Assembly (NCBI GenBank): GCA_018398585.1
Contig: JAGTTD010000009.1
Location: 15,691,193-15,755,192 of the forward strand
Source of the DNA: Simmondsia chinensis
Taxonomy: Eukaryota > Streptophyta > Magnoliopsida > Caryophyllales > Simmondsiaceae
Direction of reading: 5' to 3'
Length of the DNA: 64,000 bases
Part shown: positions 10,064-21,849 of the stretch, piece after piece
How the letters are laid out: each line of letters begins with the position of its first letter
Position numbering within the stretch: position 1 is the first letter of the stretch
Position numbers and translations under genes: made by a program
Notes under the pieces: model-generated
Told to the model about the DNA's origin: nothing
Database searches by the model: none
What the model saw: only the letters and a program-made list of their open reading frames with translations

Positions 10064-10684
10064 GTGCAACGAAAGTTGAGCAAGTAAAATTGCAAGTTAA
10101 AAGTCATGACTGGATGAAAGAGGAAGAGGTAGAGAAGTCATCGGATGATGTTGTTGATCAGAGTTCAAGGTTCACATTTTCCCATAATTTCTCCTTTCGT
10201 GATAATAGTTGACTTCTTACTTTATTGCCCTCGGGCTTTTTCGACCAAAAAAAAATTTCTTACTTCACTCAACTTCACACCAACTAGCCTTGGGGTATTC
10301 ATGATTAAGTTAATTGTAACAAAATGTATTTCTGTTCAATCGATCATAATTAAAATGTTTAAAAATCTCTAACCGATACCGTAGCTGAAAAGACCAGTTA
10401 ACCAACTTTTAATAAATCGGTAATTTGGATCAGTTATGGCAGTTAACCACTAACCGAAAAAATAAAACAACACCCTTTTTTATGTTATATGATCAGTCTT
10501 TTTAATGGTTTGTAAATATCCAAAAAATTCATTATACTTGAGGATATTCAACTAATTATGAGCATACAATCAAATTTTAAAACTTAACATGCTGTGGGCA
10601 AACGAATAGCGTCAAATTGTAGTAAAGTAGGGCTTAGTTAGCATTTGAGATATAACAGTGGGGCACAAGTACTTTACGATAGGA
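10064..10684. other. AT-rich intergenic sequence
   Basis: No gene is recognised. A degraded stretch at 10371-10460 contains repeated AACCG/CGGTT words. Element A is inserted at its right edge. Confidence 0.45.
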
Positions 10685-10689
10685 GATGA

Positions 10690-10952
10690 TGATACAAACC
10701 AAATTATATAGGTTAAGTGAGGGGTAATTTAGATATTAAATAAATAAGTTAAATCATTTATTATGATTATAGTCCACCCTAACTCTACCCCCTCTCTAAG
10801 TCTCCTTCTCCTTCTATCATTAGTCTACCTCTCCCCCTACCATCTTTTATATCATAGTTTCACTATGTAAATTTTCCTATCATCTATTAATACAAGTTAT
10901 ATTCTACTATTGTGAGTTGTTTCATTGTATAGATCAATTTTAGGTCACAACA
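10690..10952 (+). repeat. 5' LTR of element A
   Basis: 263 bp, beginning TGATACAAACC and ending GGTCACAACA just before the primer-binding-like site. It matches the 3' LTR at 24143-24741 apart from substitutions and a SINE insertion in the latter. Confidence 0.85.
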
Positions 10953-10986
10953 ATTGGAATCAGAGCGGTGTTCCTCGACACCAACA

Positions 10987-11327
10987 ATGGATAACAAAAT
11001 AGAATGTATGATAGCCGAATTTACCGATATGCAAAAGAAACTCGAGAAAGTATCAAAAGGTTTGGAAAAGGCTCAAGAAGGTCACGCAGGTATCAGAAGT
11101 CAAGTGAAAGAGGATCGTTCCTTTTTCCATAAATCATACGGACAAACATTTTTGACAAAATACCTGAAAAGTGCCGAAAATTGGAACAAACTGAAGGTGA
11201 ACGAGGTGTCTAAAGCACCAGAGCCACCACCTCCGACACCTATCGAGGTGCCAGAACACCTGACACCAAATGAGGACTTCGGCAGCTACAAGAAGAGCAA
11301 CGCCGATGAAGAAACCGGCAAGCATGA
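10987..11327 (+). CDS. Truncated gag-like ORF of element A
   Basis: The open frame technically begins in the primer-binding site at 10954, but the first ATG is at 10987. About 110 codons remain before the insertion of element B at 11324/11325. The N-terminus (MDNKIECMIAEFTDMQKK, LEKVSKGLEKAQEG) looks like a coiled coil, and a proline-rich stretch with four consecutive prolines follows. This resembles the N-terminal part of plant Ty3 gag but has no nucleocapsid motif. After removal of B (one AAGCA copy retained) the frame would continue only a dozen or so codons beyond the junction before a TGA. The apparent C-terminus at 11328-11421 is sequence of B's LTR. Confidence 0.5.
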
Positions 11328-11756
11328 TGTAGGGAATGAAGCTTGCTGGAGAAAAGAAGTGGAGAAATCGAGCTGGAGTGATGTAGAAGAGGTGGACGCA
11401 ATTTTTTGTTTTGGTGGGTAAATTGGGTAGGATTCAAAAGTTAGTTAAAGGACCCGGTGGCATTTGCCAGGCACCTGAGCAGGCGAGAAAGTAGAATTTT
11501 AAGTATAATTTTATTTAGCATTTCCAATTCAGTTTGTTTTGCATTTTATTTAATCTAGTAATTTCTACTTATAAATAGGAAGATGTATTAGATTTAGGGT
11601 TATGATGTGAATAAAAACCCTAATCTTCCCTAAATATCTCTCTTTCTTTCTCTCCCTTCAAACTCTAACTCCTTCTCTTCTCCCTTAAACCTCTTGTTTG
11701 TGATTCGAATTGGTAAATTGAGTTATTAATTTCACTTAATTTGATCTGCGGTATCA
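11325..11756 (+). repeat. 5' LTR of element B
   Basis: 432 bp, from TGATGTAGGG to GCGGTATCA. It contains a TATA-like CTTATAAATAGG (11568-11579) and a CTCTC-rich leader. Compared with the 434-bp 3' LTR it differs by a little under ten percent by eye, mostly in the first half. Confidence 0.9.
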
Positions 11757-11801
11757 CCAGTATCAGAGCATCGATCCTCCTGACTGTGGATTGAGCTCAT
11801 T

Positions 11802-13349
11802 ATGGCCGAGGACAGTAGATCAACAGCTAAAATGAGGAGGTTTCGAGGAAGCTTTGGCAACCCATTTCAGAGCTAACACTAAACAGATGGAGGGTACAAT
11901 CAGATCGGGTAATGAGAGGCTCGAGGGGCCAATTAAGAAAGGCAATGAATCTCAACAGATGATGGAATCCCTCCTGACGGACATTAAGGAGTTAATGTTC
12001 GGAATGCTGGTGCGAATGGATAGAACTGAGGGTAGAGGATGTGGAATTGATGGTGGCTCTAGCGCCACAGTAGTACCAGTGCCTGGAGGGGGCCAAATTC
12101 TAGTATTATTGGGAAACCCTGCACCAGCAGCTCATGGTGGTAATGCTCATTACTCTGCTAGGTTCAGTAAAGTTGAGTTTCCCTTATTCGAAAGGGAGGA
12201 TATCAATAGTTGGATATTCATTTGTGATCAATTTTTTTCTTATTGATCAAACACCTGAGCTAGATCGAGTTAGATTAGCATATGTGCATATGAGAGGACT
12301 TGCTTTCCAATGGCATAGACAGTTGGTGAAATCTAGGGGCAACTTGGCTATGCCCAGTTCGGCGGATTATTGAAACGCCCTTAAGATGAGATTTGGAAAT
12401 GCCTATGAAGATCGTGTTTCTGAATTAATTAGTCTGAAGCAACAAGGGGTAGTCAAGGATTATGTGGCCAAGTTTGATGCTGCGGCAGTGGGGATTGATC
12501 TTTCTGAGGCTCAACTTCTTAGTTGTTTTCTTGCTAGGTTTAGGGAGGATATTGCCTTAAAGGTGCGAACAACTCAGCCTACAAATCTCCATCAAGCAGT
12601 TTGTTTAGCAAAGTTAGCAAAAGCTAAGTTTAAAGCCTTAGCTAAACAACTGAAATATTCAAGAGTTCCCCGGCCTCGCACTCCTAACACGCAAAAATCC
12701 ACTATGAATCCTTACAGAAATCCCTCTGCTAGACTCAACTATCATCCACTATCTATGACACAGCCCAATAGAGCCCAAAGAACGCTAACTAGAGCAGAAT
12801 TGCTGGAAAAACGAGCTAAAGGATTATGCTTTTTCTGCGATGAGAAGTTTGAGATGGATCACAAATACAAAAATAAAGGTCCTCAACTCTTTATTATGGA
12901 ATTATATGAAGAGAATTGTACTGATGAAGCTCAAGAAATGGAGCAGTTGGCCAATGAAGAGGAGGTAGCTGGGCCTTCAGCTCAAATCTCTCTACATGCC
13001 TCATCTAGGGCTCCCACATTCCAAACTTTGAGGGTGACAGGGTCCATCAGGAACAAACCTATACATATTTTGATAGACTCTGGATCCACACACAATTTTA
13101 TTGATTTGTCCCTAACTCAGAGGTTGCAGTGTCAACCAATCTCAGTTCCATCCTTTGCTGTGGTAGTAGCAGATGGCAGTAGACACAATTGTTCCTCTCA
13201 ATGCAAGGGACTCACCTGGAAGATGCAAGAGGCATCCTATTGCTCCAACTTCCTCCTTATTCCTTTGGGAGGGTGTGACATGGTTCTTGGAATTGAATGG
13301 CTCTCCACCTTGGGAGACATAAAGTGCAATTTTAAGACCCTTATTATGG
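11802..13349 (+). pseudogene. Element B gag and protease, split by element C
   Basis: The likely start is the ATG at 11802, followed soon by a frameshift. The gag core spans 12134-12900 with another frame change near 12246 and a stop near 12373, then a long frame from 12386. Near codon 150 of that frame is CFFCDEKFEMDHKY, the chromovirus-type knuckle with its final Cys replaced by Tyr. The protease follows, with ILIDSGSTHNFIDLSLTQRL (catalytic D-S-G) and GCDMVLGIEWLSTLGDIKCN. The frame runs into element C at 13355, and the last codons of the open frame are LTR sequence. The RT half resumes at 20142. Confidence 0.85.
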
Positions 13350-13354
13350 CCTAT

Positions 13355-14477
13355 TGTATGACCCGTGACACACTGGACAGGGACACAGGTGCGCGCACCT
13401 CGCGCCCCGTATCATGCGGGCGCCAAGATTGGCATCGTGAAAAATAACGTGGACATCCATGAAGGGATGCACCAGGCCACCACGAACCTTAGCCTAAGCG
13501 ATGGACTAAGTAGGAGCCAAGATGGACGCAGGCCCTAAGAAATGAGAAGGACAAGGGCACGGGCAAAGCGTGGGGCGCTGGCCCGGCCCAGACATATCAA
13601 GGTCCAGCACGCAAGTGCACGGGCCCAATGTAAGGCAAGAGCCCAGGGTGGGGTGATGGCCCGGTCTAGACATGTCAAGCCGAGTACGCAAGTGCATGGG
13701 CCCAATGCAAGACACGGGCCCAGCGTGGGGCATTGGCCCGGCCTAGATATGTCAGGGCCCAGCACGCGAGTGCGCAGGCCCAGTACAACGCACAGGTCCA
13801 ATGCAAGGCGCTCGCTTGGATCAGATGTGTCAAGGCCCAGCACGCGAGTGTGCAGGCCCAGCACGAGGCATGGGCCCAGCCCAAGGCGCTGGCCTAGCCC
13901 AGATAAGCGAAGGCCCAGCGCAAGGTGCTGGCCTAGCTCAAACATAAAAAGGCCCAGGACAAGATGCAGGCCCAACAAGGCCGATTTAGGCCTAGACTTA
14001 GAAGAAGGAAAAGGAGCATGCTTAACACATGAGGGACAGTTACGTAAGAAGAAAAGCGTGAAAGACCATTGACTAATTCAAATGAGATTGGAGGGAAACG
14101 GATGGACTTGAAGAGGAGTAACCGCCATTTCAAATATTGGAGCCCTAGGAAGACGTGGTGACCCTTGACCCGCCTTTGACTAGTAACCGCTTGAGCACTT
14201 GAAGCATAGTGGGCACGGCTTGAACAAGAAGGTGGTGGGGATTTTGGCGGGAACGATTACCCATGACCTTGTGGTTGTCAAGGTCTATAAATAGCACATT
14301 TTTTATCAGATTTAGGGGTTGGAAAAATATATTGTACTTAAGCTTGATTAATGAAAATTCGTCTTTTTATCTTGTGAGCCTCCTTTCGTGTATTTCCTTT
14401 GAGTGTTCTTACGTTTTTATAGGCTGGGTGAGTGAATCTCACCGCCATCACAGCTAGTCCAAAAATTAACTGTGACA
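13355..14477 (+). repeat. 5' LTR of element C
   Basis: 1123 bp, from TGTATGACCCGTGACA to ACTGTGACA. The first half is GC-rich and contains a 78-bp tandem array (separate entry). A TATA box TCTATAAATAGC lies at about 14283-14294. It differs from the 3' LTR by roughly eight percent in a 290-base stretch compared by eye. Confidence 0.92.
13560..13980. repeat. 78-bp GC-rich tandem array in U3 of element C
   Basis: Units beginning AGACATRTCAAGGCCCAGC recur at 13590, 13668, 13745, 13823 and 13901 and carry CACGCGAGTG and GGCCCAATGCAAGGC words. The same array occurs in the 3' LTR (about 19290-19640). The 86-base length difference between the LTRs is close to one unit. The many long ORFs here on both strands are translations of this repeat and are not genes. 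Confidence 0.8.
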
Positions 14478-14481
14478 ATTG

Positions 14482-14493
14482 TGGTATCAGAGC
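14482..14493 (+). promoter_or_regulatory. Primer-binding site of element C
   Basis: TGGTATCAGAGC, four bases after the LTR end, complementary to the 3' end of plant initiator-Met tRNA. Confidence 0.85.
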
Positions 14494-14517
14494 TTCTGGT
14501 TATGAACTTAACCCTTG

Positions 14518-15690
14518 ATGATGGCTGGAAATCAAGTCGAACCTTTGAAGAAACTTAAGGCTAGCGAACGTATTGCTAGGCTTGAGGAAGTTGTTCGCTC
14601 CGACATGGAAGATGGAAGCGATCTCCCTCCGAGAACAATATTCGGTAATTTAAAATCTTTATCGAATGATATCGAAACCCTCAAAGAAGTAATGAATAAT
14701 TTCCTTAAGGCCCATAGAACCCCTTCTCTGCCCCCTCCAGTCTCTCCAAATGTGTACCATAGGGCCACCTCCACTACAGGTGGCACCTCAAATGAGACCC
14801 TTAACCCTACCATAGAATCCCTCCAAAATGAAATTTCTGTGTTACGAAGGGCTATTGACAATGGTGCCCAAAGCCTAGAGAAAAGGGGAATCAAAGTCCC
14901 CACCCCAAGACCCTATGAAGGTGAGCGAAGTGCCCAGACACTGGAGAATTTTTTGTGGGATATGGAGCAGTATTTTAATGCTACTCGTGTGAGGGATGAG
15001 GACAAGGTGGTGATAGCATCAATGCATCTTGCTAGGGATGTAAAGATTTGGTGGGGGGCCAAAGTGTCAAATGACAGTGCTGCGGGACGGTCCGTGACTA
15101 ACATGTGGGACACTCTGAAACATGACTTGTGGAGACAATTCTTGCCCGTGAACACCTCTTGGATGGCAAGAGAGGCACTAAAGAATTTGAAGCAAACTAA
15201 CTCGGTTTGTGAGTACGTAAAATCCTTTTTGTCTTTGTTGTTAAACATAAACGATACGACAAAGGAAAACAAATCGTTTAATTTTGTGTCAGGTCCTAAA
15301 CCGTGGGCCCAAATTGAGATGTGAAGGCAAAGGGTTCCTGACCTTGGCACCGCTACCATGGTGGCCGATGGTTTAGTGGACCTCAAACCAAGTGGGGATG
15401 GAGACAAAGGAAAACAACCCATGACGTTTAAAAAGAGAAAGAGAGAGGGAAAACAAAGCTAGAATAGAAACAATAGACTCAAATCCTTCCAAGGGGGACG
15501 TTCTAAGGCCCCACCTAAGAAAAATGTGCCAGTCCCAAAGAAACCAAGGGAGGGTGTGACTTGTTTTATTTGTGATGGGCCCCATTTTGCGAGAATTGCC
15601 CTAAGAAACAACATTTAAACGCCATAAGTGATGAGACCCAAGTAGAGGACCAACAAACTGGCTGTGAAGAGATCCATGCAACTTCCTTAC
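14518..15690 (+). pseudogene. Element C gag
   Basis: From the ATG at 14518 (the preceding TTG is not a likely start) a frame of about 268 codons runs to 15324. It has a basic/acidic N-terminus (LKASERIARLEEVV), a coiled-coil-like middle, and the retroelement gag core PRPYEGERSAQTLENFLWDM, then WDTLKHDLWRQFLPVNTSW. After a stop, coding resemblance continues in another frame with a Lys/Arg-rich stretch (about 15420-15545) and CFICDGPHFAR, a knuckle remnant (around 15560-15600) that lost its downstream ligands by a shift. Gag forms the particle that packages element RNA; this copy is broken. Confidence 0.8.
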
Positions 15691-15692
15691 GG

Positions 15693-16194
15693 TTGCTGAA
15701 TACCATTGAAAAGGACTTACCCGTGTCCCTTAAAGGAATTATGTACTTTCGTGTATGCTTGAATGGAAAGCCCATAGTTGCTATGGCCGATACGGGGGCC
15801 TCCCATAACTTTTTAAACTCAAAAGTTGTTCAAAAGTTGAAATTAAACTTAGTGCCTTCCGAAGCTGGATTGAAGACCGTGAACTCAAGCACCATAGATA
15901 CTAAGGGCAAGGCAGTAGGTGACCTTGAAAATAGGTGACTGGGTGGGTAAAACAAATCTCATGATTGTGGACATAGATGATTATGAACTAATCCTAAGGA
16001 ATGAATTCTTTCGGGCAGCCAAGGCTTCGGTTACCCCATACCTAGGTGGGATGATGATTAGTGACCCTAATAGACCTTGTTTCGTTAAAGCTTGGCCCAT
16101 GACTATGAAACCTCCGGGGACCCAAGAAATGCTATCAGCCATGCAACCAAAAAAAGAGTTTAAGAAGGACATCCTACGTTTGTCGCAACCTTAG
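15693..16194 (+). pseudogene. Element C protease and linker
   Basis: VCLNGKPIVAMADTGASHNF shows the retropepsin site (D-T-G-A). The frame ends at 15938, and the continuation at 15919-16194, with LMIVDIDDYELILRNEFFR (the usual ..DDFD.ILG.EFL), is in another frame. A stop at about 16192 separates it from RT. Confidence 0.78.
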
Positions 16195-16264
16195 TAGAGA
16201 TGAAACCGGATAAGTTTGTGGAAGTCCCGGACGTGGTTGCTAAGCTGCTAGATGAGTTTAAGGG

Positions 16265-17633
16265 GTGATGCTCCCTGAACTTCCTAAGAGGTTGCCCCCT
16301 AGAAGGGCCATTGACCATAAGATTGAGATGATCCGGGGCGCGCGTCCCCCTGCGCGTGCGCCATACCGGATGGGATCTGTGGAGCTTGCTGAGCTCCGTA
16401 GGCAGCTTGGGGAGTTGCTTGACGCAGGGTTTGTGCAACCATCGAAGGCACCGTATGGGGCACCCTTGCTTTTTCAAAAGAAACAAGACGGATCTCTCCG
16501 GATGTGTGTGGACTATAGAGCCTTGAACAGGGTGACCGTCAGGAGCAATTATCCTATCACTCATGTAGATGATTCGTTTGACAGGTTGTCCAAAGCAAGT
16601 TACTTTACAAAACTAAACTTGCGCTCGGGTTACTGGCAGGTTTGAATTGCTGAGGGAGACGAGCCTAAGACTACATGTGTAACTAGCTATGGTTCTTTTG
16701 AATTCTGTGTAATGCCATTTGGACTTACTAATGCCCCGGCCACCTTTTGTAATTTAATGAATGATGTCCTTTACGAGTATCTCAATTGTTTTGTGGTTGT
16801 GTATTTGGATGATATTATTGTATATTCTCAAACTTTGGATGAACATGTAAATCACCTAAGGAAAGTGCTAGAAAAACTCAAGGAACATGAACTTTATGCA
16901 AAGAAAGAAAAGAGTGAATTTGCCCAAACCGAAATCATGTTCCTAGGGCATAAAATCAACCAAGGGCTCGTAAAAATGGACGAGGCCAAGGTCCAAGCAA
17001 CCTTGGATTGGCCTGCACCCCAAAGTGTAACTGAGTTGAGATCCTTTTTGGGTTTAGCCAACTACTATCGCAAGTTTATCCATGGCTATTCTAAAAAGGT
17101 CTCCCCTCTAACATACCTATTGAAAAAGGATGTAAAATGGTCGTGGTCCGAATCTTGCCAGGAAGCCTTGAGGACCTTTAAGAGCGATGTGTCCATGGAA
17201 TAGGTTTTGAAACTACCATGCTTTGATAAAACCTTTGAGGTACACACCGATGCTTCGGGGCGTGCCAATGGAGGGGTGCTTGTACAAGACGGACATCCCA
17301 TAGCCTTTGAGAGTAGGAAGTTAAAGGAATGTGAAGAACGCTACTTTACCTATGAAAAAAGAAATGCTTGCGGTAATACATTGCTTTCGAGTATGGAGAC
17401 ATTATCTTTTGGGAGTGAAGTTTATGGTTCGCACTGATAATGTGGCAAACACATACTTTAGACCCCAAAAGAAACTATCTCCTAAGCAAGCTCGTTGGCA
17501 AGAATTCTTGGAGGAATATGAATTCACATGGGTACATAAGCAAGGAAGACACAATGTAGTCCCTGACGCACTCAGCCGCAAGACTTTAGAGGTGGTGGCT
17601 GCGTTGACACGGGTTGAGACGGACTTCACCTAA
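16265..17633 (+). pseudogene. Element C reverse transcriptase and RNase H
   Basis: RT spans 16265-17150, with KKQDGSLRMCVDYRALNRVT, LNLRSGYWQV, then one in-frame TGA at 16645. The same frame goes on to [20 protein letters not shown] and the intact catalytic YLDDIIVYS at about 16801-16827. RNase H begins after a second in-frame stop (TAG, about 17203), with FEVHTDASGRANGGVLVQDG. A frameshift near 17350 leads into MLAVIHCFRVWRHYLLG and then VPDALSRK. All catalytic signatures are recognisable, but two nonsense changes and a shift interrupt the protein. Confidence 0.85.
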
Positions 17634-17669
17634 CATGTCAAAAGAGCTTCGAAGACGGATCCTACATAC

Positions 17670-18606
17670 TTGCGGTTGAAGCAGCAACTTCTTGATGGTG
17701 AGGTACATCGTTATCAGGTTGAAGATGATCTAATTTATGCGCAAGGTGCTCGTTTGTTTATTCCCGCAGGTAAAATACAGGTGGAACTGCTGAGGGAGTG
17801 CATGACACCAGGTGGGCCGGACACCCGGGACGCAAGAGGACCCAAGCATTGCTGGAACGAAGCTATTCCTAACCAAAAATGGGACAGGAAGTGGAGGCAT
17901 ACGTGAAGTCCTGTCACGTGTGCCAACAAGACAAACTTGAAAGAAAAAGACAAGCTGGAATGCTACACCCATTACCAACACCTGACAAGCCATGGAAGTC
18001 ATTGTCAATGGATTTTATTTTGGGTTCCCCTAATGTTAAGGGGAAAAAGTCTGTAATGGTTGTTATAGATAGATTTTCTAAGTATGCTATTTTTATGTCA
18101 GCCCCTCATGCTTATCCCTCCAAACAAGCTGCCCAACTTTTCTATAAAAATGTGGTCAAGTATTTCGGTCTACTCGAGGACATTGTAAGCGACCGAGACT
18201 CTCAATTCACAGGACAGTTTTGGACAGCGTTGTTTAACAGGAGTCTCAGTGGAAATTTTCAACAGCAAATCATTAACAAACGGATGGCCAAACAAAATGC
18301 ATCAGTGCCTTATTGGAAGAGTACCTAAAGCATTATGTGTCCACATCACAAAAGAATTGGTCGGAACTTTTGGACACTACTCAATTTTGCTATAACTTAA
18401 ATAAGAGCAATGCCACGGGCTTCAGACCATTTGAACTGGCAATGGGTTGGCAACCCCTTACCCCTCACGAAATAGTGAAACAAAGTGGGGGTAAGTGCCC
18501 GGTTGCGCAACGTTTTGCATTGGATAAACAGGAAATGCTTGACGAGGCCAAGGACAGCCTTGACAAAGCAGCTAGACGAATGAAAAAGTATGCAGACAAA
18601 AATTAG
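17670..18606 (+). pseudogene. Element C integrase
   Basis: The zinc-binding part ends in VKSCHVCQQDKLERKRQAGM. The core follows with LSMDFILGSP (first Asp) and IVSDRDSQFTGQFW (second Asp) at about 18000-18230. The third acidic segment (18250-18340) is broken by indels but recognisable as QT-G-QT..ALLEEYL in shifting frames. From 18313 the frame EEYLKHYVSTSQKNW, CYNLNKSNATGFRPFELAMG is typical of the integrase C-terminal side. The enzyme family inserts element DNA into chromosomes. Confidence 0.82.
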
Positions 18607-18701
18607 AGACCCCTAGAATTCCAAGTTGGAGATAAATTCATGCTAAAACTAACGCCCCAAATTCAAAAAAAATAAGCGGTAAAACTGTTCATCGTAGCAT
18701 A

Positions 18702-19078
18702 GTGCCACGATATGATGGACCCTTTGAAATAATAGAACGCATCAGCCCCGTCGCTTACCGTTTGGATTTACCACCAAGGCTTAAGGTGCACCCAACATTC
18801 CATGTAAGCTTCTTAAAACCTCACATCGAGGACAAAACTGGGGAGTACCCAAAGAAACGGAGGGCGCTACCAACCATTCGGAAGCAATTCATTAAAGAAG
18901 TAGAAAAAGGTCCTAGACCAAAGAGTGTTTGGTCAAAGTAAAAAGAACAAGAGACAAGACTTCCTTTTTCAATGGAAAGGCACCCCAATATCTAAGGCTA
19001 CATGGGAACAAGATGTGACTTTATGGCAATTTGAGGATAAAGTCACGGAGTACCTTGAGAATCTGATGAGGACATCAG
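18702..19078 (+). pseudogene. Element C integrase C-terminus and chromodomain-like end
   Basis: [20 protein letters not shown] and [15 protein letters not shown] are the conserved GPF/Y segment of chromovirus integrase. The open frame ends at 18941. In the +1 frame FLFQWKGTPISKATWEQD (about 18960-19015) is a chromodomain-like motif (usual form LVKWKG..ATWE), reached only through a one-base shift. Such domains target integration to particular chromatin. Confidence 0.75.
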
Positions 19079-19099
19079 GCACCCTGAGTGGGGGAGGTT

Positions 19100-20136
19100 T
19101 TTAAGACCCGTGACACACCAGACCGAGACACATGGGAGTGCCGTGTCATGCGGCTGCCAAGATTGGCATCGTGAAAACTAAGGCGCTCATCATTGAAGGG
19201 ATGCACCGGGCCACCACGGACCTTGGCCTAAGCGATGGACTAATTAGGAGCCAAGACGGGCGCAGGCCCTAAGAAATGAGAAGGACAAGGGCACGGGCCC
19301 AGCATGGGGCACTGGCCTGGCCCAAACATGTCAAGGCCCAGCACAAAAGTGGACGGGCCCAATACAAGACACTGGCCCAGCGTGGAGCGCTGGCCCGGCC
19401 CAGATATGTCAGGGCCCAGCACGCGAGTGCGCAAGCCCAGCACAAGGCAAGGGCCCAGTGCAAGGCACATGCTCGGACCAGACGTGTTAAGGCCCAGCAC
19501 GCGAGTGTGCAGGCCCAGTACAAGGCACCGGCCTAGAGCAAGGTGCTGGCCCGGCCCAGACAAGGGAAGGCCCTGCTCAAGGCGCTGGCCTAGCTCAGAC
19601 ATAAGAAGGCCCAGGACAAGATGCAGGCCTAACAAGTCCCATTTAGGCCCAGACTTAGAAGAAGGAAAAGGAGCATGCTGAGCACATGAGGGACGGTTAC
19701 TTAAGAAGAAAAGCGGGAAAGACCATTGACTAATTCAAACGAGATTGGAGGGAAACAAATGAAGGACTTGAAGTGGAGTAACCACCATTTCAAATATTGG
19801 CGCCCTAGGAAGACGTGGTGGCCCTTTATCTGCCTTTGACTAGTAACCACTTGAGCACTTCAAGCATAGTGGGCACGGCTTGAACAAGAAGGAGGTGGGG
19901 ATTTGGCGGCAACGGTTACCCATGACCTTGGGGTTGTCAAGATCTATAAATAGCACATTTTGTATCAAATTTAGGGCTTGAAAAAATATATTGTCCTTAA
20001 GCTTGATTAATGAAAATTCATCCCTTTATTTTGTGAGCCTCCTTTCGTGTATTTCCTTTGAGTGTTCTTACGTTTTTATAGGCTCAGTGAGCGAACCTCA
20101 ACACCATCACATCTAGTTTAAAAATTAACTGTGACA
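19100..20136 (+). repeat. 3' LTR of element C
   Basis: 1037 bp, beginning TTTAAGACCCGTGACA (5' LTR has TGTATGACCCG) directly after the polypurine tract and ending ACTGTGACA followed by CCTAT. Confidence 0.92.
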
Positions 20137-20141
20137 CCTAT

Positions 20142-21330
20142 ACATATGAAGGAGTTACCAGAGAGTTGAAGAGGTCTAATACAACCTTATGCAAGATAGT
20201 GGGAGCAAGAGCCCTCTTCAAAGCCTTCCTTGAAGCTTCCCTCGTTGCTCTACTGCAAGTTCTGACAGAAGAACCTTCTGATGAAGAAGTTAATCTTCAA
20301 TTGATGCAGGTCTCATCAGACCAACCACAGGCCCCACCCATGCCTGCAAGTGTTGCGGATTTATTGAAGCAGTATGATGGTCTATTTGCAAAGCCAATGT
20401 ACTTGCCTCCTTCAAGGGGCACATTTGATCACAGAATTCACTTACATGAGGGAACCAAACCCATAAATAAGAGACCCTATCATTATCCAACTCTTCAAAA
20501 GGATGTCATGGAAAGTATGATCCAAGAGCTGCTCGAGAAAGGGTACATTCAGCATAGTTTCAGTCCTTTTGCTTCAGCTATAGTCATGGTGCAAAAGAAG
20601 GATGGGGGCTGGAGAATGTGCATAAACTACAGGGATATGAACAATGCCACAGTCAAGGACAAATTTCCTACACCTCTAGTGGAAGAGCTCTTTGATGAAT
20701 TGGGATCAACTCAGCTCTTCACTAAGCTGGATTTAAGATCTGGTTACGCCCAAATCAGAATGAATCAGGAAGATGTGCAGAAAACAGAATTTCGTACTCA
20801 TTTTGGTCATTTTGAGTTTTTAGTTATGCCTTTTGGCTTAACTAATGCTCCCTCTACATTCCAGGCCTTAACGAACTCCATATTTAGTCCCTTTCTGAGG
20901 AGATTTGTTCTAGTTTTCTTCGATGATATTCTCATGTACAGCTCACGCTTGGAAGAACACCTGCGGCATCTGGAAGAAGAATTTAAACTGCTACTGCATC
21001 ACCAGTTGTACATTACAAGGAGCAAGTGTTCCTTTGCTGCCTCACAGATAGAATATTTAGGTCACATTATTGCAAGGGGGCAAGTAGCTACTAACCCTCA
21101 AAAGATTGCAACAGTGCAAAATTGGCCTATTCCTTCTAATTTGAAACAGCTTAGGGGATTCTTGGGCCTCACTTACAAAAGGTTCATACAACATTATGGT
21201 TTGATTGCAAAGTCTCTTACAGCACTTACAGGGAAGGATAAGTTGGTATGGAACGAGGAGGCTCAACAAGCTTTCACTGCCCTTAAGGAAGTCTCACTAC
21301 AACCCCTATGCTGGCTCTCCCAAAATTCTC
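20142..21330 (+). pseudogene. Element B reverse transcriptase
   Basis: Coding resumes after element C's target duplication. FDHRIHLHEGTKPINKRPYH, KKDGGWRMCINYRDMNNATV, LDLRSGYAQIRM and [20 protein letters not shown] are Ty3 RT signatures. The catalytic motif is FFDDILMYS (about 20917-20943), with Phe in place of the common Tyr before the DD pair. GFLGLTYKRFIQHYG marks the connection region; the usual GLTGYYRRF has lost residues. The frame is open for nearly 400 codons up to 21347, the longest intact piece of pol in B. Confidence 0.88.
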
Positions 21331-21720
21331 CATTCCCTTTGAAATAGAATCAGATGCAAGCAATAGAGGTAAAGGAGCTATTCTGGCTCAAGCTGGTCAT
21401 CCCTTAGCTTTTTTTTTAGCAAGGCATTGAGCCCCAAGTAACAAGTGATATTAGTTTATGAACGTGAGCTCCTAGCCATTATGTCAGCTGTGCCAAAGTG
21501 GCATCAATACTTAATGAATAACACGTTCATCATTAGAACTAACCAGCGAAGCTTAAAGTGTCTCTTGGAACAGAAAGTCTATACGCACTTCCAGCAATTA
21601 TGGTTGGCTAAGCTGATTGGCTTCAGCTATATTATAGAGTACAAAAAAGGCAGGGATAATGTTGCTGCAGATGCCCTGTCCAGGGTCACAAGCCACCAAG
21701 TTACCTGCATGATCTTGACT
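21330..21720 (+). pseudogene. Element B RNase H
   Basis: SDASNRGKGAILAQAGHPLA follows RT in a shifted frame, is interrupted by stops near 21430, and resumes as YERELLAIMSAVPKWHQYL, RTNQRSLKCLLEQ and GRDNVAADALSRV. The last two are the usual H-x-SLK and N.ADALSR segments; the first His is Asn here (RTNQRSL instead of RTDHRSL). Inactive. Confidence 0.8.
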
Positions 21721-21849
21721 TCTGCAGATAGTAATATGTGTGATATGATCCAATTAGGCTGGCAAATAGATCCAACGCTGAAGCAGATCATTCAAGACAT
21801 CACATCTGGTACTCAGTAGCATAACCACTTCAGCTGGCACTCTGATCAA

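Larger units (their letters stand above)
13355..20136 (+). mobile_element. LTR element C: Ty3/gypsy chromovirus, nested in B
   Basis: C is 6.8 kb with LTRs at 13355-14477 and 19100-20136, a target duplication CCTAT at 13350-13354 and 20137-20141, a perfect TGGTATCAGAGC primer site at 14482-14493 and a polypurine tract GAGTGGGGGAGG at 19085-19096. It sits between the protease and RT of B. Internal order is gag, protease, RT, RNase H, integrase, chromodomain-like end. Wording of the RT (PPRRAIDHKIEM, APYRMGSVELAELRRQLGEL) resembles Galadriel-type chromoviruses, an inference. Several stops and shifts show it is inactive. Confidence 0.95.

Noticed and set aside
10954..10986. Using the first codon of the open frame as the start of element A gag
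   Set aside because: These codons are the primer-binding site and the first is TTG; the ATG at 10987 is the likely start.
13506..14133. Several long Leu- or Arg-rich ORFs on both strands (also at 19240-19681)
   Set aside because: They are translations of the 78-bp GC-rich repeat in the LTRs of element C.
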